Shown: in pieces, positions 1 through 11,852 of the stretch | Numbering within the stretch: the first letter of the stretch is position 1 | Layout: each line of letters opens with the position of its first letter | From: Amoebophrya sp. A120 | Lineage: Eukaryota > Sar > Dinophyceae > Syndiniales > Amoebophryaceae | Length of the DNA: 64,000 nt | Direction of reading: 5' to 3' | NCBI GenBank assembly: GCA_905178155.1 | Contig: CAJINV010000011.1 | Coordinates: 829,982-893,981 of the forward strand | The notes under the pieces: model-generated | What the model saw: the letters and a program-made list of their open reading frames with translations, nothing else | The model's database searches: none | What the model was told of the DNA's origin: nothing | Program-made: the position numbers and the translations under genes

Positions 1-2370
1 CGCGGGCGTGAAGCGGGGTCTGCAGACTGTCGAGGAATTTCAGCCTACCTCAGACCCAAACCTGCTAAAGGATGAGTACGGAAACACGCACGAACGCGAA
101 GATGTCCCCGTGTCGCCCACGGAGAGTGAGGCCGTGCAGTCGGAGCACAGCAGCGACAGTCCGAGTGAGGACAAATCTGGCAGCACCTCCGGGGAGGGCG
201 AGGGCGCGAACTATCAAAGTGAAAAAAGCCCCCACCCCATATCGGAAACGGAAGATGCGCGAATTTGTGATGCTGCATTTGAGTACACAAATCGACTTGT
301 ATTGCTAGAAGGCCAAGAGACGAAGCTGCGGCCTAAATTGCGGGCAGTCTGTCATGCTGTTTCCCACTTCCAGTTGCCTCCTGTCATCCTGGAGCTGCAA
401 GGCTTGCCCACGCTAGGCAGCATTACAGTCCGCATCTTTTGCCTTCTAGCATCACAAAGCTGATTTGTGGCCACAAATCTGCATCGCAGATTTCCGCTTT
501 GATATGGGGAGGGGGCATTTTCATTGTAATACGAACTTTGCGAAAAAAGTCTACACCGCGATCCCCATCCCCTTTGACTTCTTCGGCTATCCACAGGAAA
601 TTTCCCGTACACGTCCAAATGTGGCTTCCGCATTACAAACTTTTCCTTCGAACCTCTTCAGCATGACAAGTTGCTTCTTCTAAGTTGGTGAAATTTGTGA
701 TGCATTTTGTACGCGTGCGGGAATTATTTGTATTGCATATCAGCATCGGAAAAAGGACGGCCAGCGCGGCGGACACGTATCTCCTTAATCCCATCGTCGG
801 GGCCGCGGTAACGGGGGCGAGGCAAACGCTGTATCAGAGTCAGTTTCTTTTTGTCGTTACGTTTTGATTTATTTTCACACAGTCAGATCCAGACGTGATG
901 TCAAAAGATGTTTTCTGGTACGAAGTACAACGGAATTATTCGCATTGGAATGCAAAAGTAGAAGAAAAAAAACGCAGGATAGATGATGATGATGATGATG
1001 ATGAAACCAGGTTGCCGCAGCTGGAAAAGTGGGCTGGTGTCGACACGGAGAAGGCACAAGCGAAGGAAGCCAGAAACCGGAAGCGCATGCGTGCCAAGGG
1101 CGGAAACAGCAAAAAGCGCACCAAATCGGCCGAGAGACAGATGAACGAGAGGTACTGTTTTTAGTTTTACTTAAGGATCATGAGTAGAAGAATGCTCATG
1201 CTGTTTCTTGCTGTTGCGTGAGAACAAAGAGGATCTTTACGGTTGTCGTTGCTCGCTACACAACTTTCCTGGACATCAAGAAATACAACCCTTATTTCTT
1301 GATGCACAAATAAACGAATCATCCAACAGTGAGCTTCAACAGCAGCTTTTGAACGAATCGGCCATGCAAGGCGAGCCGGAGACCGAACCGCACACGAACA
1401 ACTCGACCGTCATGAACACGCCGCGGGGCGTGATGACGAGGCCATCGCAATCCTACATGCAGCCCATGCTGACACCCCGAGGGATATGGAGATGAAAAAG
1501 GTTTTTTTCTTGCTCGTTGCGGAGGAACAAACACAAAGTAAAGGTTGGAGCCAGGTGCTGCTGCACGCAGTACATCTGTGTCTCGAAATGCATGTTGACA
1601 GAAATAACCGTCATAGATGAGCAGCCTTTAGCTGCACGGCGTTCCAAGCTGCTGCAACTTACTCGAGTACTCGTACTGAAAGATCCCCAGCAACAAGAGC
1701 GTCAAGGGACTTTTTCATCCCGATACCCCCAGATGGTCCGACCGTCGGCGCAATCCTACATGGACGATGTCGACCCCAGCGGAATGGGATCCATTGTCGC
1801 CTCCGAGGCCAGTATTGTACGTTTTTTTGTCGTCATGCATAGAACAACGTCTCCTACTCCTACAGCTGCAACTGCTGCTTTATTTCTCATGCGCATAATT
1901 GTCAACTCCAAAAAATGGAAGTTGAAACCGAAACGTTTAAAAACTCATTTAGATGGCACGCTTTCAGAGCGGGAGAGGAAGAAAATGGAACTGCTCGGCA
2001 TCGGCGGAAGGTACAGGAAAGTTTTGGACGATGATGCTTGTCATCAGGCACCAGTTCACTGAAAGTGTTGTCCGTGTCCCAGCACCAGTGAGGACTGTCT
2101 CATGCTGATGCACTGTGAAGATAAAGATGTTGCACAACAAAAACAACATTTGATAAATACGTCAGTTTCCAGCCACTGTACGCGCGTATGAACAAGTCCT
2201 GGGATTTCCCGCTAAACAAGACCGAAGTCAATGACCGCCTGACCTTGGGCCTGCACTTTGAGAACAAGGAGCTGAAGCAGGACGCTGCCATGCGGTTCAA
2301 CCGGCAAACCATCCAAGACTGGCGGGGCGGATCGCAGCACGAGCCGTTGGCAATCCGGGAGGCGCCCTAG
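1..2370 (+). CDS. Unrecognised protein, 3' portion of a multi-exon gene (5' end outside window)
   Basis: Coding sequence enters open at base 2 and ends at TAG 2368-2370. Exons I can join in frame are 2-211, 532-587, 740-807, 883-1151, 1330-about 1479, 1733-1811, 1953-2010 and 2166-2370. Two introners interrupt it (212-531 and 588-739); the others are ordinary introns, except one whose donor has no GT (near 1480). The protein is acidic and Ser-rich at first, then carries a poly-Asp run encoded by a GAT repeat at about 984-1004, a basic KR-rich stretch, and two related segments, MTRPSQSYMQP and MVRPSAQSYMDD. The last exon (KSWDFPLNKTEVNDRL...) looks globular. I do not recognise a family. Coding status is supported by frame continuity over seven introns; function is unknown. 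Confidence 0.7.
212..531 (+). mobile_element. Introner, family C
   Basis: Inverted ends (left TATCAAAGTGAAAAAAGCCC, right end ...GGGGGCATTTTCATTGTAATA) plus an inner GGGGTGGGG/CCCCATATC arm. It is flanked by the perfect 5-bp repeat CGAAC. Removing 325 nt joins two open frames of the host gene. Confidence 0.85.
588..739 (+). mobile_element. Introner, single copy of a short family (H)
   Basis: A 152-bp element starting TATCC and ending GCATA, with weak inverted ends built around TTCCCGTACACGT and its degenerate complement. Flanking repeat TCGGC/TCAGC. Removing 157 nt keeps the frame. No second copy was seen in the window, so the family is less certain than the others. Confidence 0.6.
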
Positions 2371-3724
2371 AAGTGGAGATTTGTTTGCAGTGGACGCAGT
2401 ATTTTTGTTCGCAGGGCCACCAAGGGGTACAAGTACAACGGGTATTAACCTTGAAAACCACAAGCACTACTAGTGCTGCTTTTGATTTTTTTCACACGGT
2501 GCCACGGGATTGCTATTTGATTTCGTGTGCTGGCCAAGCAACTTCACCTCTTTACTCTTTTACTATACCTTATCAACAAGATCGAAGCACAAGCTAGCAG
2601 CAGCTTTGCCTTATTAAACTTCAAACTTTACACACCTTATTTGACAAGCAACTTTACACTGTTTGAGAACATCGCGATTTATAACTTTACCATACCGAAT
2701 CAGCATCAAGAACCACCCTGCCGCTCACGTTTTTTTGAACCACTCCATCACCAGAGGCGGTTTTGGTGGTGGGCGTGTGCCGCTTTTTTTATGCCCTCTT
2801 CCTTGTACAAAAATACGAAAATACCTTGAGGTAGATGTTTCAGGCAGAGGCGAAATAGACCGATGGCAGAGTATAGGATTGATGAAAGCAATAGCAAAAT
2901 AATATTCACATATCAGCTCGCAGGTACAGCTAATGAATGGCAAAATGAAATCGAAATGCGGGTGGTGTATCGACATAATAATTTGGTATTCAAGAAGAAC
3001 TACTTCTAGACACACAGTTTCAGAAAAATAAAGAATCCAGACATGACACCTACCATATAACTGTACAATATGAAAATTTTGTAAATTTCAAGGCATATTA
3101 GGAGCAGAAAATAAGCAACTGATTTTCCACGCCTCGCTTGCGTCTAGCTTCTTGCATCGCTCGTGTCACTCGACACTCTCGATGGCTGGTGACTAGAACG
3201 ATAATTTTTAGCAATGCGCACATCGCAGGGGACTTTTCACCAGCACACACTAGTCGTCGATTTTTATAGGAAAATCCGAATAACTGAAACGGACTAGGAC
3301 ATCATTTTCATTCACAAAGAACATCTGCTTCTGCATATAAAACTTCATCCTGATAATTAGAAATACACGACGATACCTCCTGCCAGAGCCTGGGATTGCG
3401 CTGGCTTACGTTGGAACAGTGCAATTTTTGTCTTGACAAAAGTACAAAGGATATAAGGTGTAACGGGAGCTAGTCATTACTTAGCACCGTTGCGGCACAA
3501 TGAACTTTGCAGTGTCACCAGTAGCCGCTGTTGCCGAATTGCGTTTGCTTTGCGCTAGAGTTTACGTCTTAGCTTTATTCCTCGAGCGGACCAGAAAGTA
3601 TCTTCAGTTCGCAACTGTCCAGTTGCGGGTGGCTTTTGCATTCTGTGCATTCACGCTGAACGGAGGAGCGAGAGTGCGAGAGGACTGATTAAAGTCGAGA
3701 GACGCTCACGCTACCGTTAGTAAT
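2371..3724. other. Intergenic stretch
   Basis: AT-rich DNA between the end of the first gene and the kinesin start codon. The only coding-like signal I see is a 48-codon ORF at 2863-3009 (listed separately). An ORF at 3500-3688 has the look of 5' leader DNA and no recognisable protein. Confidence 0.5.
2863..3009 (+). CDS. Possible 48-residue protein or terminal exon
   Basis: ATG at 2863 to TAG at 3007-3009. The product begins MAEYRIDESNSKII and has mixed charged and aromatic residues instead of the low-complexity look of random frames. The frame is open for 11 codons upstream of the ATG to a TGA at 2827-2829, and a TTTCAG at 2838-2843 could be an acceptor, so it may instead be the last exon of a small gene. 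No family recognised. Confidence 0.3.
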   Translation: MAEYRIDESNSKIIFTYQLAGTANEWQNEIEMRVVYRHNNLVFKKNYF

Positions 3725-6700
3725 ATGAATTCAAACGGAAAAATTGATTACTCTACAACTTGTGGAAGTGGAAGCACAAACGCGGGCGCCAAGAATGTTG
3801 CGTCATTGAATAAACTTCAGCCCTCTACTGCGTCAACATATGTGACACGACCAGTCGAAAGGGTCCACCCTACTTTCCCGCGTAAGTACGACGCCACTGC
3901 CTGCCTGGCCGGCCGACCCGTTTTTCGACGACGTTGGCGTATCTTGCACCTTCCCGATCTTCCAAATGGATCCGTCTTTCACGACCACCCAAGCCGACCC
4001 TCCGCCGCAGCACCTTGTGGTGGGTGTGCAGCTTTCGGCGCCTTCGAAGCGAAAGGAACTAATTCGTCAAGCGGAGCACGACCTCCCGGGTGCGCCGTGT
4101 GCGAGGACAGCAGCACAACAAAATGGCGGACATCAACTTCTTAGCATCAACCTGGAGGACTGCACCGTTGTGGTAAATCCAGCGGAAAGAACGGGAAAAG
4201 CCAGGAACACTTCTTCTTTTATTCGAGGTGATGTTCTTGTGCAAGACCAACACCTCGCACTTCCAGACGATGGCGCAGGAGGAGACCGAGCCTACCACCT
4301 CCACACGGATAATAATTCCGTTAGCTCGCTCGAAGGTTCTAACTCTGGTCTGTCTGACTACGCACCGAGCCTGGAGTTTGCGGTCGATGCGATCTTTGAC
4401 ACCACGAGTGCAAAAGTATCTCCTGCTGACGACGACGATACGGATGGCAGGAGTAAATCGGGAAAAGACGTATCTATCATGATGTTTTGTGGTGCCTAAC
4501 GTTGACTTAGTTATTTGTTTTCACCTTTAGTGCAGTCTGTGTCCTGTCTGGCATGTTATGATCCATTACTCCTTTACAAACATGTACGCCTGCATGTGAA
4601 ATGGAAATCGCAGTCATCGTCTAGTTTGTGCATGGCGGTGTGAAAAAGGAATACCTACGTGATGGCGATCCTCCCTTACAAACGATCGTATCAGGTATCC
4701 ACCTACTTCGCCACGGCCCTCGCCAAGGACGCTATCCAGGGCGTCAACGCCTGCCTGTTCGCTTACGGTGCGGCGCGAACGGGAAAGAGCTCTGCGATTT
4801 TCGGAACAGAAGCAGAAGACGGGGTCTACGCAAAGCTATTGGAGCAGTTGCTTTCTGCCTTTATTGACCGCCCAGAGGATCATACGGAGACAGTTTCACC
4901 GGTGGTGGAGGACGATGCAGGAACACCAGGGGACGGGGAATATAAAACGCAGAACACCGTCCCTAAAAGCACGACCTCTAACACCACGACGCTGGGCGTG
5001 AGCATTTTTGAAATTTTATCCTGAGTAAAAACGTACCCACACCATGGTCAAGATGGGGAATCGGCTAGACAAATCCACAAGTTTTGGCTGTTTTGCATGA
5101 CAAATTTGGATTCGTAGTATAGTGCTGTTTCAGCTAGCTCAGCAGCATCACAGATCTAGCATACCATGCTGAGTGGAGCATGACAAATTGCAAAGCACGA
5201 CTAGAAAATGCTTCTCATGGAGCTCCGCATGAGAAACATTTTCAGCATGCAGATTTGCATTACAACTCTGGTGTGGGTACGTTTTTACTCAGGATAAGTT
5301 TTCCACGACCGCGCGCGCGACTTGCTGGACGCTGCCGGGTCTATCAAATGTAAAAATGTCTGGGTCTGGAAGAATGCAACTTGTCATGCTAAATCTGGAT
5401 CATGTAAAAATCTGTGTTGCGTGATTACCAAAAGCTGTCCACTGTTAACCTATTCGAGAGGCAGTTTCTCATGCAGGATAGGCATCACATAACTCTCACA
5501 GAATCTGTCATGCTCTGTCCTACATACCAGACCTCATATGTCATGGAAAACCTGCATGACAAGTCTGGCTTTCTTCCAGACCCAGACATTTTTACATTTG
5601 ATAGGGTCGAAAACGGTGCAACTGAAGGAGCATCCGGTGTATGGCATGCTGCTGCCGAACCTGCACCGGCAAACCGTCGCAACGGTCGAAGACGCGAAGT
5701 TTTGCCTGGATTTCGCCCTGAAAAAGCGCGCGTTGCAGCAGGGCGTCGTGTTTTCCGAGACGCGCGGAACGGTCTGCGCCATGGTGGAAATCATCACGGT
5801 TGTGGGCGGCAGTGGCTGCTCTGCTCCTACTGCTACAACAGCTTGTTCGCACACTCAAAATCACCTCACCACCACGCCAGCACAGAACCACCGTGAGAGC
5901 AGCAACGCCTGCGCGAGCTCCACCACATCCGCGACTTGGTCGGAGGCAACTCAGATGCTGCTGACGCCAAACAGCGACGCTACGGTTAATCTCGACCAAC
6001 CGCTAAAACCTACCAGATTGAGTTACAACAACAATAATCTTGATCTTCGCAGTTCCTCCAGCAGAAAACACTCCTCGTCGCACAGTGTAGTCAACAAGAA
6101 CGCCGGTAGTTCGTTGACCGCGTCTACGTTGTCTGCGAGAGGAGGCAGTAAGACTGGCTCTAGTGTTACAGGTACAGCAGGTGACCACGTCGTGATGAAT
6201 TCGAGCTTTGTGGCACGGAGAGCCACGGCGGGAACGAACGCGTCAGGTCGTAGTTGTAACGAGATTCAGGTTGGAGCAGGTTCCTGCTTTGTTCCGGAAG
6301 TAGGAACGTCGACACCGAGAGAAGTAGAGCAGGGTGGAGCATCATCTTCGCATACTTTGTTCCATCAGCCGCAACTGGACCGCAAGCGCAGCGTGGTTCT
6401 CCTCGTGGACCTTCCGGGTTGTAGTAAAGTGCCTGGTACATCACCGATGAATTCTGACCGAGATCACTACCTGAACCTGAGCGACAATACAACTAAAGCC
6501 TCCTCGACCACCAACCCGTCCCTTGCCAACCTGACGCACTGCATCAACCTCCTTGCCTCCGAGCCCTCGGAATGCATTCCTTGGACGGCGTCGCAATTGA
6601 CCATTCTGTTGAAGGAAACCCTGACCTCCAATTGCCGCACTTACATGCTCGCCTGTGTGGCAAACAGCAACTGTGATGTTGAAAACACGGTCGCAACGTT

Positions 6701-9700
6701 GAAGCTGGCGCAAAATGTGCGCTCTTTGCAAACCACCGCCCGCGTGAATGCGTACTCGCACTTGGAGGTCGTGCATCGGTTAACCGCGGAGAAGAAAGAA
6801 CTGGAACGAAGTGCGGAAAGTGAGGAAAAGACCGATTTACTACGGGAGGAAATCGAGTTCCGCGAATCTCTGTTGCAGTTTTTCCAAAAGGAGTGGCGGT
6901 CCTGTCTTTCTGCGCAGTACCGAGCGAGAATGGTCAGTGCGCTGGGGCGGTTGGGGATTTTGTCTACTACTTCTTCCTCGGGGTCCTCATCTGCAACAGG
7001 CACCTCCACTGGGGCGGATCAGCTGATCCTGGACGGCCACACCAAGCCGAACCACGAGGGAACATCAGCACGGAAGAACGCAAAAATTATCACCCTCGTC
7101 AACGAGAGCGACGACCGGCTGCTGCGCGGACGGTTGCAGTACCAGTTTGTCTGCGACGAGGCGGGTGTGTCGGAGAACGCAGAAGATCATGAAATGGTGC
7201 ATCAAGCTGCACCTTGTCGCCGCCTCGTGGTAGGGAGCCCGCCGGGGGCTGTAGTATCGCGGCCACAGCAGTCACCAAACGAAATGGCTTCAAACACGAG
7301 CAAGAGCGGGTCTGTACAAGAACTCGCAGGTTCAGAACATCAGCAAAACGGCGCCAAAATGAATTATGCCCCGATTGTCCTAGCCGGCCTCGGAGTCCCC
7401 GAAGCGGAGGTCTGCTCGTTTAGCGTTGTCGCGAAGGAAGAGGCCACTAATACTGGCCTGGGCGGCGTCGACGAGGAGGAAATTTCTACCACAAAAAATG
7501 AACTGGTCTTGGAGGTGCACGCGCCAAATCCGTTTTCCTCCCTCGAACTGGGATCCTCTTCCTCTCGGGGAGCTGACGGCGTCAGCGTTCTTACCCCTAC
7601 ATGTTCCCAACCAGCGGCGACCCCCTCCTCGCTCACCACCTGCTCCGCTGTTTCCGTTTGGGGGAGAACGTTGAAATTTGGCGAAAGTTGCGTCTGCAAG
7701 CACGGCGATTTGATTTTGATCGGCCGCGCGTTTCTGTTTCGGGTGGTGGTGTCTAGTAGAAGTACTGTGGACCCTGGTACTTCGTCCACAAGCGACGTAG
7801 TTCACGAGGGGAATAACAGTGACACGAGCATTTCGCAACTATCGACAAAAATGTCGTCCCTCCTCAGTTCTGCGGACTCCGACAGCTACAGCGAATTAAA
7901 GCTCTACATCGAGGACGTTCACGAGAAAATGGGGGAAGAAGCCGGGACCGCGTTTCTCGCCACCTTGCAGGAAGCCTGCCACTGTTATCAAATGCAAATA
8001 TCCCTGGATGTCTGGAAGGATCCGAATTTGTCATGCGTGTTTCGGATCCTACAAAGATCTGTGATGCAGAACGCGTAAAATCAAAATGAAAATATGCCCA
8101 CTTCTGGCCATGCTGAGAGGGCATTTCTCATGCAGAATACGCATTACCAAGGAGCTGCAGAACCTGTGATGCTAGGCCCTGCATTCCAGACGTGGGGGAG
8201 CTTGAAAAAACTGCATGACAAGTCTCGGAATCTCCCAGACCCAGACACTTTTGCATTTGATAACTGCGTGGACGAAGCAAACTTGATCAGTCGCGAGGTG
8301 AGGCCAAAGGACGGGTTATCACGAAGAAGAATCCCCCTCCCCCTTTCAAAACGAAGCTTCTGATGCTGAATTGCGTACACAAATCAGCCTTGTCTTGCAG
8401 TAGAGGAACTGCAGACCCATATCAAGCCTGAGTAGGAGAGGTTTTGGCCTAAGCGCTCAGCATGACAAAAGTCCATGCTTAGACCCAACACCATCACAAA
8501 CCGCCGGCATGATGCGGGGGGATTTTTCCTCGCGATACGGGCTGAAGCTGGAAGTGGAGTTCATTTGGGACATCTACCGCGAAAATCACGAAGAAGTTTT
8601 AGTCATCCGCGTGATGCAAGTCGTTTTGGCGGATAGCTACGTTTTAGAAGCGGGACAACATCTCCAAAACCAGCAGCAGCAATTGCTGCACTACTGGACC
8701 TATGCATTGCAAAAGTACTATCGCACTCGTATGAATGCAAGTCTGGCATGACAGATCTGTTCTTTTACCTTATTCTGCATGATAAATTTCAATTTTCCAC
8801 CTTTATTTGGAAAAATTTGTCATGCGCTGACTAAAACTAATAGGTAGTGCGATACTTCTGCAATGCATATTAGCTACTCCCGGTTTCGGCAGCGGTTGGA
8901 GGCCATGCGGAACGTGTACGCGCAGCGGACGGAGTTCTATCAAATGCAAAAATGTCTGGGTCTGGAAGAGTGCCAGGTTTGTCATGCATATTTTGAATGA
9001 TCCATGATGTCTGTGATGCATGCCCTAGCATTACAAGTTTTTAGAGGACTCTGTGATGCCTCTACCGCATGAGAAATGCCCTTTCCGCGTAGCACAAACT
9101 GGATTCCTCTTGCTGGTCACGCAATACAATTTTTTTTTAGAATCCATAGACAGCATTACAAGTTTAGAATCTTACAGACCCAGACATTTTTGCAATCCAT
9201 AAGTTCACGAAGGGGGATATTTTGACCGATCCCTGGTGCGAACCGGTGCAGTTTGGGGACTTGGCGAACAAAGTCTCGTCTGCTGTCCCGGTTGCGGAGT
9301 TCGAATTGAAGAAGCGAGAAGTTTTGCTGAAACAGCTGGAGCAGAGTTTGTCGCAAAAAGACGTCGAAATAAACAGACGGGTCGCGGAGGAACACTATCA
9401 AGGGGGTTCTACTTTCGATGTTCTTGATGTAGGTAATACTGGTCGCGAGGTGCGGAGTGCTACTGGTCTGAGCAGCAGTAGCTGTGCTGCGGTCCTCCAA
9501 GTCGAAGATGGCACGACGCCGGTTGTACTACGAGGTGCGAGGACCACCTCTGGCGGGGGATCGTTTTCTGTGGAGTACCACCAAGGCACAGATCGTACAA
9601 CGGCCCGTCTAGACCAGAGTTTTGCAAGCACGGCAATCAGCGCAAGTAGTACAACAGCACGCGCGGGCGGAGGCTTACAAAGCGGGCGGAGTAGCAGGAC

Positions 9701-11852
9701 CGGAAGCACGGGGCTCCGAGTGCCGACAGTATAGACTTGTTTTCTTCACATCAGATTTCATCATCAAGTGGGCATTTCAGCGTATTTGTTTTTGTTATTT
9801 GTCAGTGCTGCTGTTTACGAGATCATGCCTAGAAATTCAGAAAAAAACTTCACAGGCTCGCGGCCATCAACACCAGCAACTCCACGGAAAACTGACGTCT
9901 AGGGGATCAAGAACAGCAGGTGGTTTACTCTCAGCCCGTACAGCACACGGCTCTGGCCTACCGCCGCACCAACCGACGGTAATATTTAAGGCACAAACCG
10001 CCACAGACCAACCAAGTAGTGCAGCTTCCACCGCGGCGGTAAGGGCGCAGATTTTGCAGCTGAACCAAAAGGCCAATAAAGCAGAGGAGCAGGTTGAGAA
10101 ATTGAAAACCGAGTTGCAAGAAGTAACAGAGTCGAAAGACAGCGAAATTCTGTTTCTGCAAGACCAACTGCGGGATAAATTAGAAGAAATCACGACTTTG
10201 CAGAATTTTCTCGAAATCAGCAATCGGGAAAATCGCATGCGCGAAGACCATTTGCACGATTTGAAAGAGTATCAAATGCAAAAATGTCTGGGTCTGGAAG
10301 AATGCAAGATTTGTCATGCATATTTCTCATGACCCATGATGCCTGTAATGTATGCCCTAGCATCACAGGTTTTTTAGGGATTCCTGATGCCCACTCCGCA
10401 TGACAAATGCCCTCTCCGCGTAGCAAAAATTAGATTCCTTTTGCTGCTCATGCAACACAAATTTTTTAGACATCGAAACGCAGCATCACAAGTTGCATTC
10501 TTCCAGACCCAGACATTTTTACATTTGATAAAGAAAAAGTGCGGGATAAAGAGAAACTCATCGAGCAATACGAGGAAAAAGCGAGTCGGGGAATACTCGG
10601 GCTGCGGACAACGTCTTCCAGCACCGCTACTGCTGCGAGCAGCGTGAATGCGAATGTGCCAGCACATAACGCAACTGCAGGTGCGGGGTTTATTGCTAGC
10701 GGTGGCGGAATGCAGGCGTCTACCTCTACGGCAGCTGGAAGTGCAGTGGTGCACCACGTAGCTCAACAACCTGTAAGCGTTCCGCAGTACACGAGCGCCG
10801 CGCATCATCCGCAGCAGTCAGTGATGGCGCAGCATCAGCAGTCCTCGGCCCACGTTCATCACGTAGTACCTCCGCAGCCGCACTTCGTGCAGACGAATGT
10901 TGCGGCAACGACTGCAGGGATCATCGCAGCAAAAAGCTCATACTCGACTGCGGGTTTGGTACCCCCGCAGGCAAATGCAAATGCAAACTCTTCCTACCGG
11001 ATAGGAGCTTCCTCACCTAGAAAGAGCACCAACGAGAAGTCGTACACCAGCGTCAACAGATCTTCCGCACACAGTACTTCCCAAAACCCAGCTGTCCACT
11101 CTATAGAAAAGAGACAACGCCCTACAATCGCCGCTTCCCGAAAGCAGGAATCTGGTACAAGTCCGCACAAGCTCCGCGCGCAGTCACCGAGACCTGCGGA
11201 GAAGCAGAAAAGCATTCGGGCGCAATCGCCGAGACCAGGTGGAGGTGGAGCGGCAGGTGGAGCTCCGGCGGGGACCAGCATTTCCGCCTCCCGGGCGAAA
11301 TCGCCTCGACCAAGTTCAAACGCAGCTTCTGGCACCGCCGCCCCGCCGCGGGGCCACTCCCCCCGGGGAATGACGAGAACCCAGTCTCCCAGAGGAGTGC
11401 GAGGCACGCGCGCCGGGCCGGGAGCGGGAACTACTTCGGGGACGGGAGGAAGGGTAATGTACATAGAGCATCTTCTTCTTCTCGTTGGTCTTCTTGAGTT
11501 CTGTTTGTACATGTATGTAGCTGCATATTAATTAACGAAAGAACAAATCTTCTGCACGACCGTCCTGCATGAAAATGATGTGCAGCGTCGCTCCCATAAG
11601 TATTTTTTTCCGCAAAATATGCTCTAGGTTGTGAAATTTGCGGCCCCCGCTCCGACCTCGATGATACACCCACCCCGAGTTGTCGACGAGGCACAGCAAC
11701 CTCTACCGGCCCCGCACCCAGTACCCCAACAGACGCCGCAGTTTGTCAGGAAAGAAGGTGTAAGCACGAGGCACCACACCCTGCCACAGCCTGGGATTCT
11801 ACGGGCCATGAAGTTCGTGCCAACGGTGCGAAGTAGCGTGGGTGGGGTTTGA
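3725..11852 (+). CDS. Divergent kinesin-3-like motor protein with degenerate nucleotide-binding motifs
   Basis: Exons: 3725-3881, 3994-4469, 4695-5016, 5297-5341, 5604-7985, 8263-8316, 8538-8700, 8870-8937, 9202-9728, 9856-10269, 10531-11453, 11628-11852; 1906 residues. The motor starts near residue 61 (VVGVQLSAPSKR), with FAVDAIFDTTS near 181 and the P-loop AYGAARTGKSS near 236. VFHDRARDLL matches the kinesin 'EIYNExVRDLL' element. The usual SSRSH becomes SETRGT, and DLAGSE becomes DLPGCS after an insert of about 200 residues. LTILLKETLTSNCRTYML and ATLKLAQNVRSL match helices alpha4-alpha6. After the motor come a coiled coil, an FHA-like strand set (HGDLILIGRAFLFRV, near 1020-1050), KIF1-type pieces (DEANLISREV, YSRFRQRLEAMRNVY, DPWCEP), a second coiled coil near 10040-10260, and SPR-rich repeats (AQSPRP, AKSPRP, GHSPRG). 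Kinesin-3 motors carry cargo along microtubules; catalysis here is doubtful. Six ordinary-looking parts and seven introners all join in frame. Confidence 0.85.
5017..5296 (+). mobile_element. Introner, family B
   Basis: 280 bp with long near-perfect inverted ends, left TATCCTGAGTAAAAACGTAC, right its complement. Flanks AATTT/AGTTT. Removing 285 nt joins ...SIFEIL to VFHDRARDLL of the kinesin motor. Only copy of this family seen. Confidence 0.9.
5342..5603 (+). mobile_element. Introner, family A
   Basis: 262 bp; left end TATCAAATGTAAAAATGTCT continues into GGGTCTGGAAGA, and the right end is the complement. Perfect flanking repeat GGGTC. Removing 267 nt keeps the motor frame. Only 45 bp of exon separate it from the family B element. 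Confidence 0.95.
7986..8262 (+). mobile_element. Introner, family A (diverged left end)
   Basis: 277 bp; left end TATCAAATGCAAATATCCCT carries an insertion before the TGGATGTCTGG motif, right end ...TTTTGCATTTGATA. Flanks ACTGT/ACTGC. Removing 282 nt joins the frame into the DEANLISREV segment. Confidence 0.85.
8317..8537 (+). mobile_element. Introner, family C (short form)
   Basis: 221 bp; left TATCACGAAGAAGAATCCCC, right ...GGGGGGATTTTTCCTCGCGATA. Flanks CGGGT/CGGGC. Removing 226 nt joins REVRPKDG to LKLEVEFIWD. It lacks the long right inner arm of full-length copies. Confidence 0.85.
8701..8869 (+). mobile_element. Introner, family D
   Basis: 169 bp; left TATGCATTGCAAAAGTACTA, right ...GATACTTCTGCAATGCATA. 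The flanking 5-mers (GGACC/TTAGC) no longer match, but removing 174 nt keeps the frame. Confidence 0.8.
8938..9201 (+). mobile_element. Introner, family A
   Basis: 264 bp; left end TATCAAATGCAAAAATGTCT, right end decayed to TTTTTGCAATCCATA. Perfect flanking repeat AGTTC. Removing 269 nt joins the frame ahead of DPWCEP. Confidence 0.9.
10270..10530 (+). mobile_element. Introner, family A
   Basis: 261 bp with near-perfect family A ends; flanks AAGAG/AAGAA. Removing 266 nt continues the coiled coil (HDLKE to KEKVRDKEKLIEQYEE). Confidence 0.95.

Noticed and set aside
984-1006. GAT trinucleotide run
   Set aside because: A simple microsatellite encoding poly-Asp inside an exon; not notable on its own.
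8317-8537. Treating TA dinucleotides as the target duplication (Tc1/mariner type)
   Set aside because: TAT...ATA ends suggested it, but frame arithmetic and the repeated 5-mers outside the ends fit a 5-bp duplication in all families instead.
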